Assembly: GCA_964386005.1 (NCBI GenBank)
Contig: CAYLSB010000041.1
Location: forward strand, 1-39,148
From: FEN-1350 sp964386005
GTDB taxonomy: Bacteria; Planctomycetota; Phycisphaerae; Sedimentisphaerales; Anaerohalosphaeraceae
Direction of reading: 5' to 3'
Length of the DNA: 39,148 bases
Shown here: in pieces, positions 32,778-38,992 of the stretch
Numbering within the stretch: the stretch's first letter is position 1
Layout of the letters: the number at the start of each line of letters is the position of its first letter
Notes under the pieces: generated by a model
The model's database searches: none
What the model saw: only the letters and a program-made list of their open reading frames with translations
Told to the model about the DNA's origin: nothing
Program-made: the position numbers and the translations under genes

Positions 32778-34460
32778 ATGGCGGATAGGGGATGGACGGA
32801 ATCCGCCCTCCGTCGGATCCGAAGCTCTCGCATGGAAAGTCCGTGTGTGATCGCACGAATCGTTCGACATCTGGTTATCGGTTTGATGCTTCTCGGCGTT
32901 TTGGCCGCGGGGATCGTCTATGTCCGCCGCTATGTCGGACCCCGGATGATCCGCGACGGTCTCCGGAAGGCCTTGTCGCCGTATTGGAAGGGTGACATTC
33001 GGATCGACGATCCGATTTTTTCGTTCTCGGGACCGTATCGGGTCGGATCCATTACGTTGTTTGACCAACACAATCGTCCCTCGATACAGGCCAGAGCCGT
33101 CGAACTCGCCCTGAATGACCGCCCCTGGATGGAATCCCGGCCCCCGCGGATTCGGATTCGGGATCTTCACGCTTTCTGGCGACTGGATCCCAACGAACCC
33201 GGATGGCCGTTGCAGACCCATCCGGTTTCGCAGACCGGATGGGGTCCCTGGTTGGATCGTCTCCAGGTTGAAAACTGTTCCGTGGATCTGGTGGGTTCTC
33301 GCGGATCGCAAATCTCCTATCGAGGCATGGCATGGCAAATGAATTGTGTGGGCGAGCAAATCCGGATTCTTCTGACCCGACGCCTGGCGGATCGGAAGGA
33401 TTATCTGTTTGCCGAAGCCCGGATCGACCCGGCGTCATGGCAAACTCAGTTCAAGGTGGATCTGTCGCATACCGTCAATCCCGATGAGGTTCGACTGGTT
33501 TGGCCGTTTTTCAAGGCCTCCGAAGGATATTCCGCTCAGGGACGTATCCGCGCTTCGGTCCGGGTTGAGGTAGCGGATTCTCCGTTCACCGATAGCCGAA
33601 TCGACGGCGCCATCGAACTCGAAGAATTCGATATCTGGGATTCTCAGGGGAACTTCATCGCCGATAGGGTGAGTGCTTCCGTGGAACTGGCCGATGATTT
33701 TATCTCGGTTCCTTCGTTGTCCGGACGGTTTTGTCAGGCGCCGTTTCAGGCGACGATGATGGGAAATCGAAGCGGCCTCGGAATGGCCAACATGACCGGA
33801 CAGGTCATCATCCGAGCCGTGAGTTTGGAAACGGCCGGCCGCTATCTTCCAATCCCCGGACACATCTCCGGCGGCACCGCGGATCTGGAATATGTTTTTT
33901 ATGCGCCCCATACATCGGGCGATCTGTACGGCTATGGTCTGCTGGACGTTTCGCAGGCGGATCTGATCTCCTTTCCGGTTATCCCCGATCTGTTCTCCTG
34001 CCTCGGCCTGCCCGGAGGGGGGTGGTTCGATTTATCCGACGCCTCTCTTCTCTTCTCCCATTCAGGTCCGTGGCTCCAAATCCAGCAGGCGCGAGTGTCC
34101 AACGCTGTGGCCGCTCTGATTGCGGAATCCGGCGGAACGATCCACCTTCGCGATGGCATGTTGGATTTGTATGTCATCGCCGCGCCCATCAAACAAATGG
34201 ACGACTTCCTTCGCTGGGTTCCCGGCCTGCGATTGTTCAACCAATTGAAAGACAAACTCGTCCGCCTCCACGTCTTCGGCCATTGGTCTCTTCCCGCTCA
34301 AAACCTGATCCAAAAACAACCGATCCAGGATATCGGAGAAGGCCTGGCCGAACTTCTGGAAGAATTGGCACGCAGTGGGGGAACAATTACCGAGTCGATC
34401 CGTCAAACATCGCGAACATGGATGGACGAGTTATTCGGAGGCGAAAAAGGTGCAAAATAA
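32778..34460 (+). CDS. AsmA-like envelope protein
   Basis: A 560-residue protein with a single N-terminal transmembrane helix (about 26-48: IVRHLVIGLMLLGVLAAGIVYV). A long beta-rich periplasmic region follows. The alternation of short strands with repeated SxxxRFCQAPFQATMMG, SGGTADLEYVFYAPHTSGDLYGYGLLDVSQADL and HLRDGMLDLYVIAAPIKQMDD fits the AsmA/DUF3971-type fold, whose members act in lipid transport or outer-membrane homeostasis. The end contains an amphipathic stretch, IGEGLAELLEELARSGG. Sequence identity in this superfamily is low, so the call is at fold level. GAGGGA upstream supports the start. It begins 29 bases after the membrane/TPR-like gene, so they are probably one transcript. 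Confidence 0.7.
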   Translation: MADRGWTESALRRIRSSRMESPCVIARIVRHLVIGLMLLGVLAAGIVYVRRYVGPRMIRDGLRKALSPYWKGDIRIDDPIFSFSGPYRVGSITLFDQHNRPSIQARAVELALNDRPWMESRPPRIRIRDLHAFWRLDPNEPGWPLQTHPVSQTGWGPWLDRLQVENCSVDLVGSRGSQISYRGMAWQMNCVGEQIRILLTRRLADRKDYLFAEARIDPASWQTQFKVDLSHTVNPDEVRLVWPFFKASEGYSAQGRIRASVRVEVADSPFTDSRIDGAIELEEFDIWDSQGNFIADRVSASVELADDFISVPSLSGRFCQAPFQATMMGNRSGLGMANMTGQVIIRAVSLETAGRYLPIPGHISGGTADLEYVFYAPHTSGDLYGYGLLDVSQADLISFPVIPDLFSCLGLPGGGWFDLSDASLLFSHSGPWLQIQQARVSNAVAALIAESGGTIHLRDGMLDLYVIAAPIKQMDDFLRWVPGLRLFNQLKDKLVRLHVFGHWSLPAQNLIQKQPIQDIGEGLAELLEELARSGGTITESIRQTSRTWMDELFGGEKGAK

Positions 34461-34500
34461 ATTCATATCCTCCAACAGAATGACGCGAAAACCATCCGTA

Positions 34501-35385
34501 TTACAGGATTTCCATGGCCGCCGATGCGAGAATGGCTAACGTGATCAGATAATCCAGATCGGCCTGTGTGTAGTGTTCATGCTGCGTCGAGTTTTCGGCG
34601 TAAAGAATCCCGATGCAGGTTTTGTCGCGGCAGATCGGACAGAGGATGACCGATCGAATTTTGCCTCCGCCGATGTTTCGGGGAACCTGCGGAAACAACT
34701 CGCATTTGAGTTTATCGGCCGCTTCCTCGATCGCCTGCTGAGCCGCCAGTTCCTGCAGACCGACCGTTTGGCTGGTGACCATCCGACCTCCCTGGATTTC
34801 AAATCCTCCCGGTTTTTTCTTCAGGCCCACCCATACGTGCACCGCCGAGAGATGATCCAGCAACAAATCCTGCAGGGTCCGATGCAGTTGCGAAAGACTC
34901 GTCGCCGCGAAAATCACTTTCGACGCATAGGCGAGATCCCGAAATCGATGGACCGGCATCTGGATCGGCTCGGCGGTGGCCGGATCCATTTTCCGCGTGA
35001 TACCGGGCATTTCGTCATGAGGCGCGGTGACGACCGTATCGGCCATCGTCGTATGCGGCGGCGCTGACGGCGGCTCGAATCGTTGCGGCTTGACGTTCTC
35101 GCTCAGCTCCACCCGGATCTGAAAGTCCGAAATGCGTATCTCGTCGTCATGATGGATGGCCGATTTGTGGATCGCCTTGCCGTTGAGAAACGTCTTGTTG
35201 GCCGAATCCAGATCTTCGAGAATCCATTCTCCCTCCTGGGTGGCATAGATCACGGCATGTTGTCGCGAAACGGATCCCCCCGGTAAAAAAACATGGCTCT
35301 CCTGTTGACGCCCCAGATACACCGGCCCCTGCGAGAATTGAAGTTCTTTCCGGCCGCCGTCCTTGCCTGTAATCGTCAGTCGCAT
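34501..35385 (-). CDS. FHA-GAF domain protein
   Basis: A 294-residue signalling protein. The N-terminal forkhead-associated domain (about 1-95) has the phosphothreonine-binding motifs YLGR (Gly25-Arg26), SVSRQHAVI (Ser40, Arg41, His43) and NKTFLNG (Asn63, Asn68-Gly69). After a Pro/Thr-rich linker with several TV/TA dipeptides, a GAF domain occupies about 155-294 (LDHLSAVHVWVGL, then IRSVILCPICRDKTCIGILYAEN, then DLDYLITLAILASAAMEIL). FHA-GAF pairs are common near serine/threonine kinases and adenylate cyclases, but no kinase is seen here. The CPICRDKTC cysteines are a notable local feature. It is convergent with the AsmA-like gene. Confidence 0.9.
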   Translation of the reverse strand: MRLTITGKDGGRKELQFSQGPVYLGRQQESHVFLPGGSVSRQHAVIYATQEGEWILEDLDSANKTFLNGKAIHKSAIHHDDEIRISDFQIRVELSENVKPQRFEPPSAPPHTTMADTVVTAPHDEMPGITRKMDPATAEPIQMPVHRFRDLAYASKVIFAATSLSQLHRTLQDLLLDHLSAVHVWVGLKKKPGGFEIQGGRMVTSQTVGLQELAAQQAIEEAADKLKCELFPQVPRNIGGGKIRSVILCPICRDKTCIGILYAENSTQHEHYTQADLDYLITLAILASAAMEIL

Positions 35386-35563
35386 CGGATTTCTCCTTAC
35401 AATTATCGAACCCCTCCATTGTCGCGCCCGAATTCCATACCGTCAAGCGATATCCACAAATTCCCGCCCCCGTCTGAAATCCGGACCTCCATCTTGCAGG
35501 ATGGCCCCTCTCACGATACACTATGGGTTCGTCCTGATGTGGATCCTCTCTGGGCATATTCCC

Positions 35564-35648
35564 GGAGGAGTGACCGAGTGGCTGAAGGTGACGGTCTTGA
35601 AAACCGTTGTACCGCAAGGTACCGGGGGTTCGAATCCCTCCTCCTCCG
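35564..35648 (+). tRNA. tRNA-Ser (anticodon UGA)
   Basis: An 85-base tRNA with a full cloverleaf. The acceptor stem is GGAGGAG (35564-35570) with CTCCTCC (35641-35647) and discriminator G. The anticodon stem ACGGT/ACCGT encloses loop CTTGAAA, with anticodon TGA at 35598-35600. A long class II variable arm (GTACC...GGTAC) and the T-loop TTCGAAT are present. The long arm and the UGA anticodon identify serine. The 3' CCA is not encoded. An antisense frame over it gives the familiar RRRDSNP artefact. Confidence 0.96.
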
Positions 35649-35982
35649 TTCGACATTTTTTCGTTTATGATGTAAATAGTAAGGATTTATGAACATTCGT
35701 GGAATTCGGGTATAGGTTTCGTTTGTTACCGTTTGTAGGCGTTTGGTGCAATTTACGGAACAAAATTGGCACAATCTTCTCCTGTCTGTATTGTCTAAAA
35801 TCCGGAAATATCCTCCGTCCCCGTTTTCCTCGCGCTTTCGGATACCCCCGTAAATTAATATCAATTCAGACAAGAAAACGATCAACATGATTATCGTCGG
35901 CACGCTTATATAATGAGCAAGTAGTGGACGGAGGCGATTTTTCGTTGAACATAAAAACAATCTGCAAGAAAGGAAAAATCCA
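35649..35982. other. AT-rich gap after tRNA-Ser
   Basis: A 334-base gap with no gene I can support. The composition drops sharply in GC compared with the upstream blocks, starting right after the tRNA. A TATAAT box lies at 35909-35914 but has no good -35 partner at 16-18 bases; it could serve the small membrane gene at 35983. I found no integrase and no duplicate of the tRNA 3' end within the window, so an integration event at this tRNA is only a possibility. Confidence 0.4.
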
Positions 35983-36288
35983 ATGGAATTGACGCCAAAT
36001 TTTATCCTTCAAATAGCGGCGATGATTTTCTATTTTGTTGGAATGTGTATCGGGATTATATGTTACTACAAATACATGATCAAAGTAACGGACCCCGGTC
36101 AATTCAAAACCCCCGATGACAAGACATACCGGCTCGCCTATCTGATATTCCTAATCAGCGTGATCGTATTTCTCAGTCTGGGATTGGGAAAACAAATGAA
36201 TAATAATATCATCGCTGTTTTGGGGACGATAGCGGGCTATGTGCTTGGAAGCGAGGTTCGCCGTTCTCACGAAGAGGACAGAAAATAA
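35983..36288 (+). CDS. Small three-helix membrane protein
   Basis: A 101-residue protein of unknown function. Three hydrophobic segments are visible: ILQIAAMIFYFVGMCIGIICYY, LAYLIFLISVIVFLSLGLG, and a weaker NIIAVLGTIAGYVLG. The C-terminus is charged (SEVRRSHEEDRK). AGGA at 35971-35974, eight bases before the ATG, is a good ribosome binding site. It lies in the AT-rich accessory end between the tRNA and the insertion element. No family is recognised. Confidence 0.72.
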   Translation: MELTPNFILQIAAMIFYFVGMCIGIICYYKYMIKVTDPGQFKTPDDKTYRLAYLIFLISVIVFLSLGLGKQMNNNIIAVLGTIAGYVLGSEVRRSHEEDRK

Positions 36289-36389
36289 AAGGAAAATAAA
36301 AGGTGTCAGAAGGAGATAATTGAATGGTTGTTGATGAAGGGACAAAGTATAATTCCAGCGTCAGGGTTTCGGGTAACACATCATTTTTT

Positions 36390-36417
36390 GACATGATTTA
36401 CAGGATTAACAGGATGA
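36390..36417 (-). repeat. Cluster of 9-nt ATCCTGT repeats (left copy)
   Basis: Read on the minus strand this is TCATCCTGT, TAATCCTGT, AAATCATGT: three 9-base units of the form NNATCCTGT, the last with one mismatch. The same units, in the opposite orientation, occur at 37996-38024. Repeats of this kind are widely dispersed in many environmental bacterial genomes; their function is unknown. Confidence 0.75.
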
Positions 36418-36454
36418 AATAACACTAATAATATGTGTAGTATATTATGAATTC

Positions 36455-36462
36455 AAATCCTG
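36455..36462. repeat. Target-site duplication, left copy
   Basis: AAATCCTG directly before the left end of the IS256-family element, identical to 37996-38003 directly after its right end. Eight bases is the usual IS256 duplication length. The site is part of an ATCCTGT repeat unit. Confidence 0.7.
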
Positions 36463-36490
36463 AGGGTGTGAAATAAACTGTGTAAATGGT

Positions 36491-36533
36491 CATGGAATTG
36501 AGATACACTGGCTAATCGGAAAGGAATTCCATG
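36491..36533 (+). promoter_or_regulatory. Hairpin covering the transposase start codon
   Basis: CATGGAATT (36491-36499) and AATTCCATG (36525-36533) are perfect 9-base complements. The second arm contains the ATG, and the ribosome binding site AAGGA (36521-36525) lies in the loop at its edge. Such hairpins in other insertion sequences block translation of transcripts that read in from outside. Confidence 0.5.
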
Positions 36534-37748
36534 GACCCGAAGACACAGGAACAACTGATTGATGACCTTTTGAAGGACTACAAAGGTCCGGAAACGTTTT
36601 GGGGCGAAACGGGTATTTTTGCCCAGCTCAAAAAGAAGATCATTGAGCGGACGCTCCATGCGGAGATGGACAACCATCTGGGCTATAGCAAGCACGATCC
36701 GAAGGGGCACCACAGCGGCAATTCCCGCAATGGCAAGGGCAAGAAGACGATTGTCGTAGACTCCGAACCGGTGGAACTGGAGCCCCCCCGCGACCGGAAC
36801 GGCACCTTTGAGCCGCAACTGATCCCCAAGCGACAGAAGTATTTCGAAGGGTTCAACGACAAGATTCTGGCGATGTATGCCCGCGGCATGAGTGTCCGGG
36901 ACATCCAGTCGTGCCTGTTGGAGATGTACCAGGTGGATGTTTCGGAGGGGCTGATCAGCCAGGCCACCGACGGGATTCTGGAGGAGGTCAAGGCCTGGCA
37001 GAACCGTCCGCTGGACCGGGTGTACCCGATCCTGTTTCTGGACTGCATTGTGGTCAAGAGCCGGGAAGAAGGCAAGGTCTGCAATCGCAGCGTCTATCTG
37101 GTCCTGGGCGTGACGATGGAAGGTCAAAAGGAGCTTCTGGGTCTGTGGATCGCCCAGAATGAAGGAGCCAAGTTCTGGCTGGGGGTGATTACGGAGCTGA
37201 AAAATCGCGGGATCCAGGATATCTTCATTGCCTGCGTGGATGGCTTAAAAGGATTTCCGGAAGCCATTGAGAGCGTCTTTCCCCAGACCCAGATCCAGTT
37301 GTGTATTGTTCACCTGATTCGCAATTCGGTCAAGTATGTCAACTGGAAAGACCGCAAACCGATCTGCGAGGATTTGAAGACGATCTACACCGCCGCCACC
37401 GAGCAGCAGGCCGAGTGTGCCCTGGATGCGTTTGGGAAAAAATGGGATTCCAAGTACCCTACGATCCGTCAGATGTGGCGGAACAACTGGGAGCGAGTGA
37501 TCCCGTTCTTCGACTATCCGGACGACATCCGGAAGGTGATTTATACCACCAATGCGATCGAATCACTGAACCGTTCGCTGCGGAAGGTCATCAAGACCAA
37601 AGGGGCGTTCCCGAACGACGCCTCGATCCTGAAGATCTTTTACCTGGCCCTCACGCAGATCGCCAAGAAGTGGACGATGCCCATCCACGACTGGAAGGCT
37701 GCCCTGAGCCAGTTTGCGATCCGATTCGCAGGCCGGTTCGAACTCTAA
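36531..37748 (+). CDS. IS256-family transposase
   Basis: A 405-residue DDE transposase. The catalytic triad is readable: Asp171 (FLDCIVVK), Asp237 (ACVDGLKGF) and Glu344 (TNAIESLNRSLRK). QLCIVHLIRNSVKYV near 256-270 is the conserved Cys/His region of the family. The N-terminal helix-turn-helix includes MYARGMSVRDIQSCLLEMY. The length is normal for the family and no stop or frameshift is seen, so the protein should be active. AAGGA at 36521-36525 is its ribosome binding site. The usual Ala after the first Asp is Cys here, a minor variant. Confidence 0.97.
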   Translation: MDPKTQEQLIDDLLKDYKGPETFWGETGIFAQLKKKIIERTLHAEMDNHLGYSKHDPKGHHSGNSRNGKGKKTIVVDSEPVELEPPRDRNGTFEPQLIPKRQKYFEGFNDKILAMYARGMSVRDIQSCLLEMYQVDVSEGLISQATDGILEEVKAWQNRPLDRVYPILFLDCIVVKSREEGKVCNRSVYLVLGVTMEGQKELLGLWIAQNEGAKFWLGVITELKNRGIQDIFIACVDGLKGFPEAIESVFPQTQIQLCIVHLIRNSVKYVNWKDRKPICEDLKTIYTAATEQQAECALDAFGKKWDSKYPTIRQMWRNNWERVIPFFDYPDDIRKVIYTTNAIESLNRSLRKVIKTKGAFPNDASILKIFYLALTQIAKKWTMPIHDWKAALSQFAIRFAGRFEL

Positions 37749-37813
37749 TAAGGAGCCGCCTTGGGCTGGGCTGATCGATGGAGTTTTTCGCTTCGGTGCC
37801 AAAACAGAATAGA

Positions 37814-37844
37814 AGCCCCGGCAGGAACAGACCCTGCCGGAGCT
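37814..37844 (+). terminator. Terminator-like hairpin after the transposase
   Basis: CCGGCAGG (37818-37825) and CCTGCCGG (37833-37840) form an 8-bp GC-rich stem with a 7-base loop. It extends as AGC/GCT (37814-37816 with 42-44) past one mismatch and is followed by TTCTGCTTC. It lies inside the insertion element, about 70 bases after the stop codon. Confidence 0.55.
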
Positions 37845-37910
37845 TTCTGCTTCGGCATCGCCCTGACGCTCGGGGTGCTCTCCAGCAGAGCCCTATCCTT
37901 CAGAGCGATC

Positions 37911-37939
37911 TGGACAAATTACGGACAATACGCTATAAT
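37911..37939 (+). promoter_or_regulatory. Outward-facing promoter at right end of the IS
   Basis: TGGACA (37911-37916) and a consensus TATAAT (37934-37939) are separated by exactly 17 bases. They point out of the element into the right flank, about 55 bases from its end. Outward promoters are known in IS256-type elements and can drive neighbouring genes. Confidence 0.55.
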
Positions 37940-37995
37940 GGCAACAACAAAATGAAATCGTTAAGACCGTTTACACAGTTAGATGAACAGACCCC

Positions 37996-38024
37996 AAATC
38001 CTGTAAATCCTGTTCATCCTGTCC
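37996..38024 (+). repeat. Cluster of 9-nt ATCCTGT repeats (right copy), includes right target duplication
   Basis: AAATCCTGT, AAATCCTGT, TCATCCTGT in tandem. The first eight bases (37996-38003) are the right-hand duplication of the insertion element, so the element landed in the first unit. In the frame of the RHS remnant downstream, the repeat reads NPVNPVHPV, as if it once formed part of that coding sequence. Confidence 0.75.
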
Positions 38025-38035
38025 AAGATATTGGC

Positions 38036-38130
38036 TTGTCCGAATTCGACTACGACGCCCTCGGCCATCGCATCCGCAAGATCGATTCCATCGCAGCGAC
38101 AACCACCCTGTACTACAACGACCCCGAATG
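38036..38130 (+). pseudogene. RHS/YD-repeat protein remnant
   Basis: LSEFDYDALGHRIRKIDSIAATTTLYYNDPE is a typical RHS unit (compare YEYDALGRRIRKxD...TTLYYYN). The frame then runs only 12 more codons without RHS similarity to a stop at 38165-38167. Upstream it passes through the ATCCTGT repeat and into the insertion element. No start codon or further repeats belong to it. This is a fragment of an RHS gene broken on both sides, and represents a part of the RHS core upstream of the portion left at 114-275. Confidence 0.7.
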
Positions 38131-38136
38131 TCATTT

Positions 38137-38696
38137 CCGTTCCGGCGGTAGATGGTTTAGTATCTGAGATATTATTACGCAAATACAAACTCAAGAATAC
38201 ACTTCAAGAAGATGACAATACGATCCGTATCGGTCTTGTCGGGTCGCAGAGTACTCTTAAGCCGGCCGAAGATGAATTTCAACAGAATTGTCCTTCTGCC
38301 CAAATCATTCATGGAGGTATCCATATTGATCTTACCGCTAAACAAATGCCGTTATGGGAAGTGATCGGAAATCTTGTACAGAAATCCAAACTGGGAATCG
38401 ACCTCGATCCCAAAGGGTACTTTAATTTTACCCAAAATAATCGGGAATTGATTTCTTATGGTAAATTCGGCCCCTTTTTTGTATACCTCTCGAGAGATCA
38501 ATCGACTGGAAAAGCAGTCCTCGATTTTCTCTATTCCATTCCGGATGTTGCGATTCAAGATGTCGCTTCCGTCTTTGATGTTGTTTTGGAAACGGACACA
38601 AATGAAAAACAGATCGCAGGAAATATCGTAACGGTGAATGTCGGGTATATCTACCAGGGTGGGTTTGAATGGGTCAGCCATAACCAGCGACATTGA
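38137..38696 (+). pseudogene. N-terminally truncated ORF of unknown function
   Basis: About 185 codons, open to a TGA at 38694-38696, with no credible start. The frame overlaps the end of the RHS remnant in a different phase, and the protein-like part begins near AVDGLVSEILLRKYKL. The middle has IHIDLTAKQMPLWEVIGNLVQKSKLGIDLDPKGYFNF, a strand-helix-strand pattern that resembles the small STN-like domains of secretin/TonB-type proteins and of planctomycetal secreted proteins. GPFFVYLSRD follows. The similarity is weak and the function unknown. The junction with RHS sequence near 38130 suggests a recombination point. Confidence 0.45.
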
Positions 38697-38698
38697 TA

Positions 38699-38727
38699 TT
38701 GTCGTTCAGCCGAAGAAACGATAGAAT
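38699..38727 (+). promoter_or_regulatory. Putative promoter for the arsM-like fragment
   Basis: TTGTCG (38699-38704), 17 bases, TAGAAT (38722-38727). It lies 27 bases before a start codon that has a good ribosome binding site (GAGGTG at 38742-38747). Confidence 0.4.
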
Positions 38728-38754
38728 CGTGTAGATGAAAAGAGGTGCCGGGAT

Positions 38755-38992
38755 ATGAAACATCACAACGATCAGGGTACTCGCCTGCGCGACCAATACG
38801 GCCGATGGGTCAAAGACGGCATTCCATCCTCCAAGGGACAAACCACGGCCGTGAATCCCGTCGAAAAAGCCAAATCCATCGGATATACCGATGCGGAGAT
38901 CTCCACTGGTTCCGGCCGGGGCCATTATGGGCCTTGGCTGCGGCAATCCTGCGACCATCTCCGGCCTGCAACGCGGTGAAATGGTTCTCGAT
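38755..38992 (+). pseudogene. arsM: Arsenite methyltransferase-like gene, 5' fragment with frameshift
   Basis: The first frame starts MKHHNDQGTRLRDQYGRW and reaches EKAKSIGYTDAEIST, like the N-terminus of ArsM proteins (VREKYG...AKxIGYSxEEL). At about 38908 the similarity moves to another frame. From 38909 it reads VPAGAIMGLGCGNPATISGL then QRGEMVLD, the hallmark PEGANLGLGCGNP...LxxGExVLDLGSG of arsenite S-adenosylmethionine methyltransferases. Removing one G from ACTGG at 38905-38909 would restore a single frame. After VLD (38992) the sequence no longer resembles ArsM, and the rest of the ~260-residue enzyme, including the cysteines that bind arsenite, is absent. I read it as a broken gene with two lesions. 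A sequencing error could explain the frameshift but not the loss of the remainder. Confidence 0.65.

Larger units (their letters stand above)
36463..37995 (+). mobile_element. IS256-family insertion sequence (about 1.53 kb)
   Basis: A complete-looking element. The left end (36463-36491) reads A/GGGTGTG, then AACTGTGTAAATGGTC. The right end, inverted (37995-37965), reads GGGGTCTG, then AACTGTGTAAACGGTC. The inner 16 bases match at 15 positions, while the outer tips are less similar and differ by a 2-base gap. The flanks are identical 8-base direct repeats (AAATCCTG). Inside are one intact transposase gene, a hairpin around its start codon, a terminator-like hairpin after it, and an outward-facing promoter near the right end. 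The intact gene and exact duplication point to a fairly recent insertion. Confidence 0.85.

Noticed and set aside
35511..35960. A 149-codon minus-strand frame over the tRNA
   Set aside because: Its RRRRDSNPRYLAVQRFSRP segment is the antisense translation of the tRNA-Ser gene, a well-known false protein. The remainder has no family similarity.
36289..36389. A short gene remnant between the small membrane gene and the repeat cluster
   Set aside because: A frame reading KEIIEWLLMKG is open for about 28 codons, but it has no start context or recognisable family, so I could not support it.
36390..38024. A possible CRISPR array
   Set aside because: The ATCCTGT units are 9 bases in direct tandem with no spacers, and no cas gene is present.
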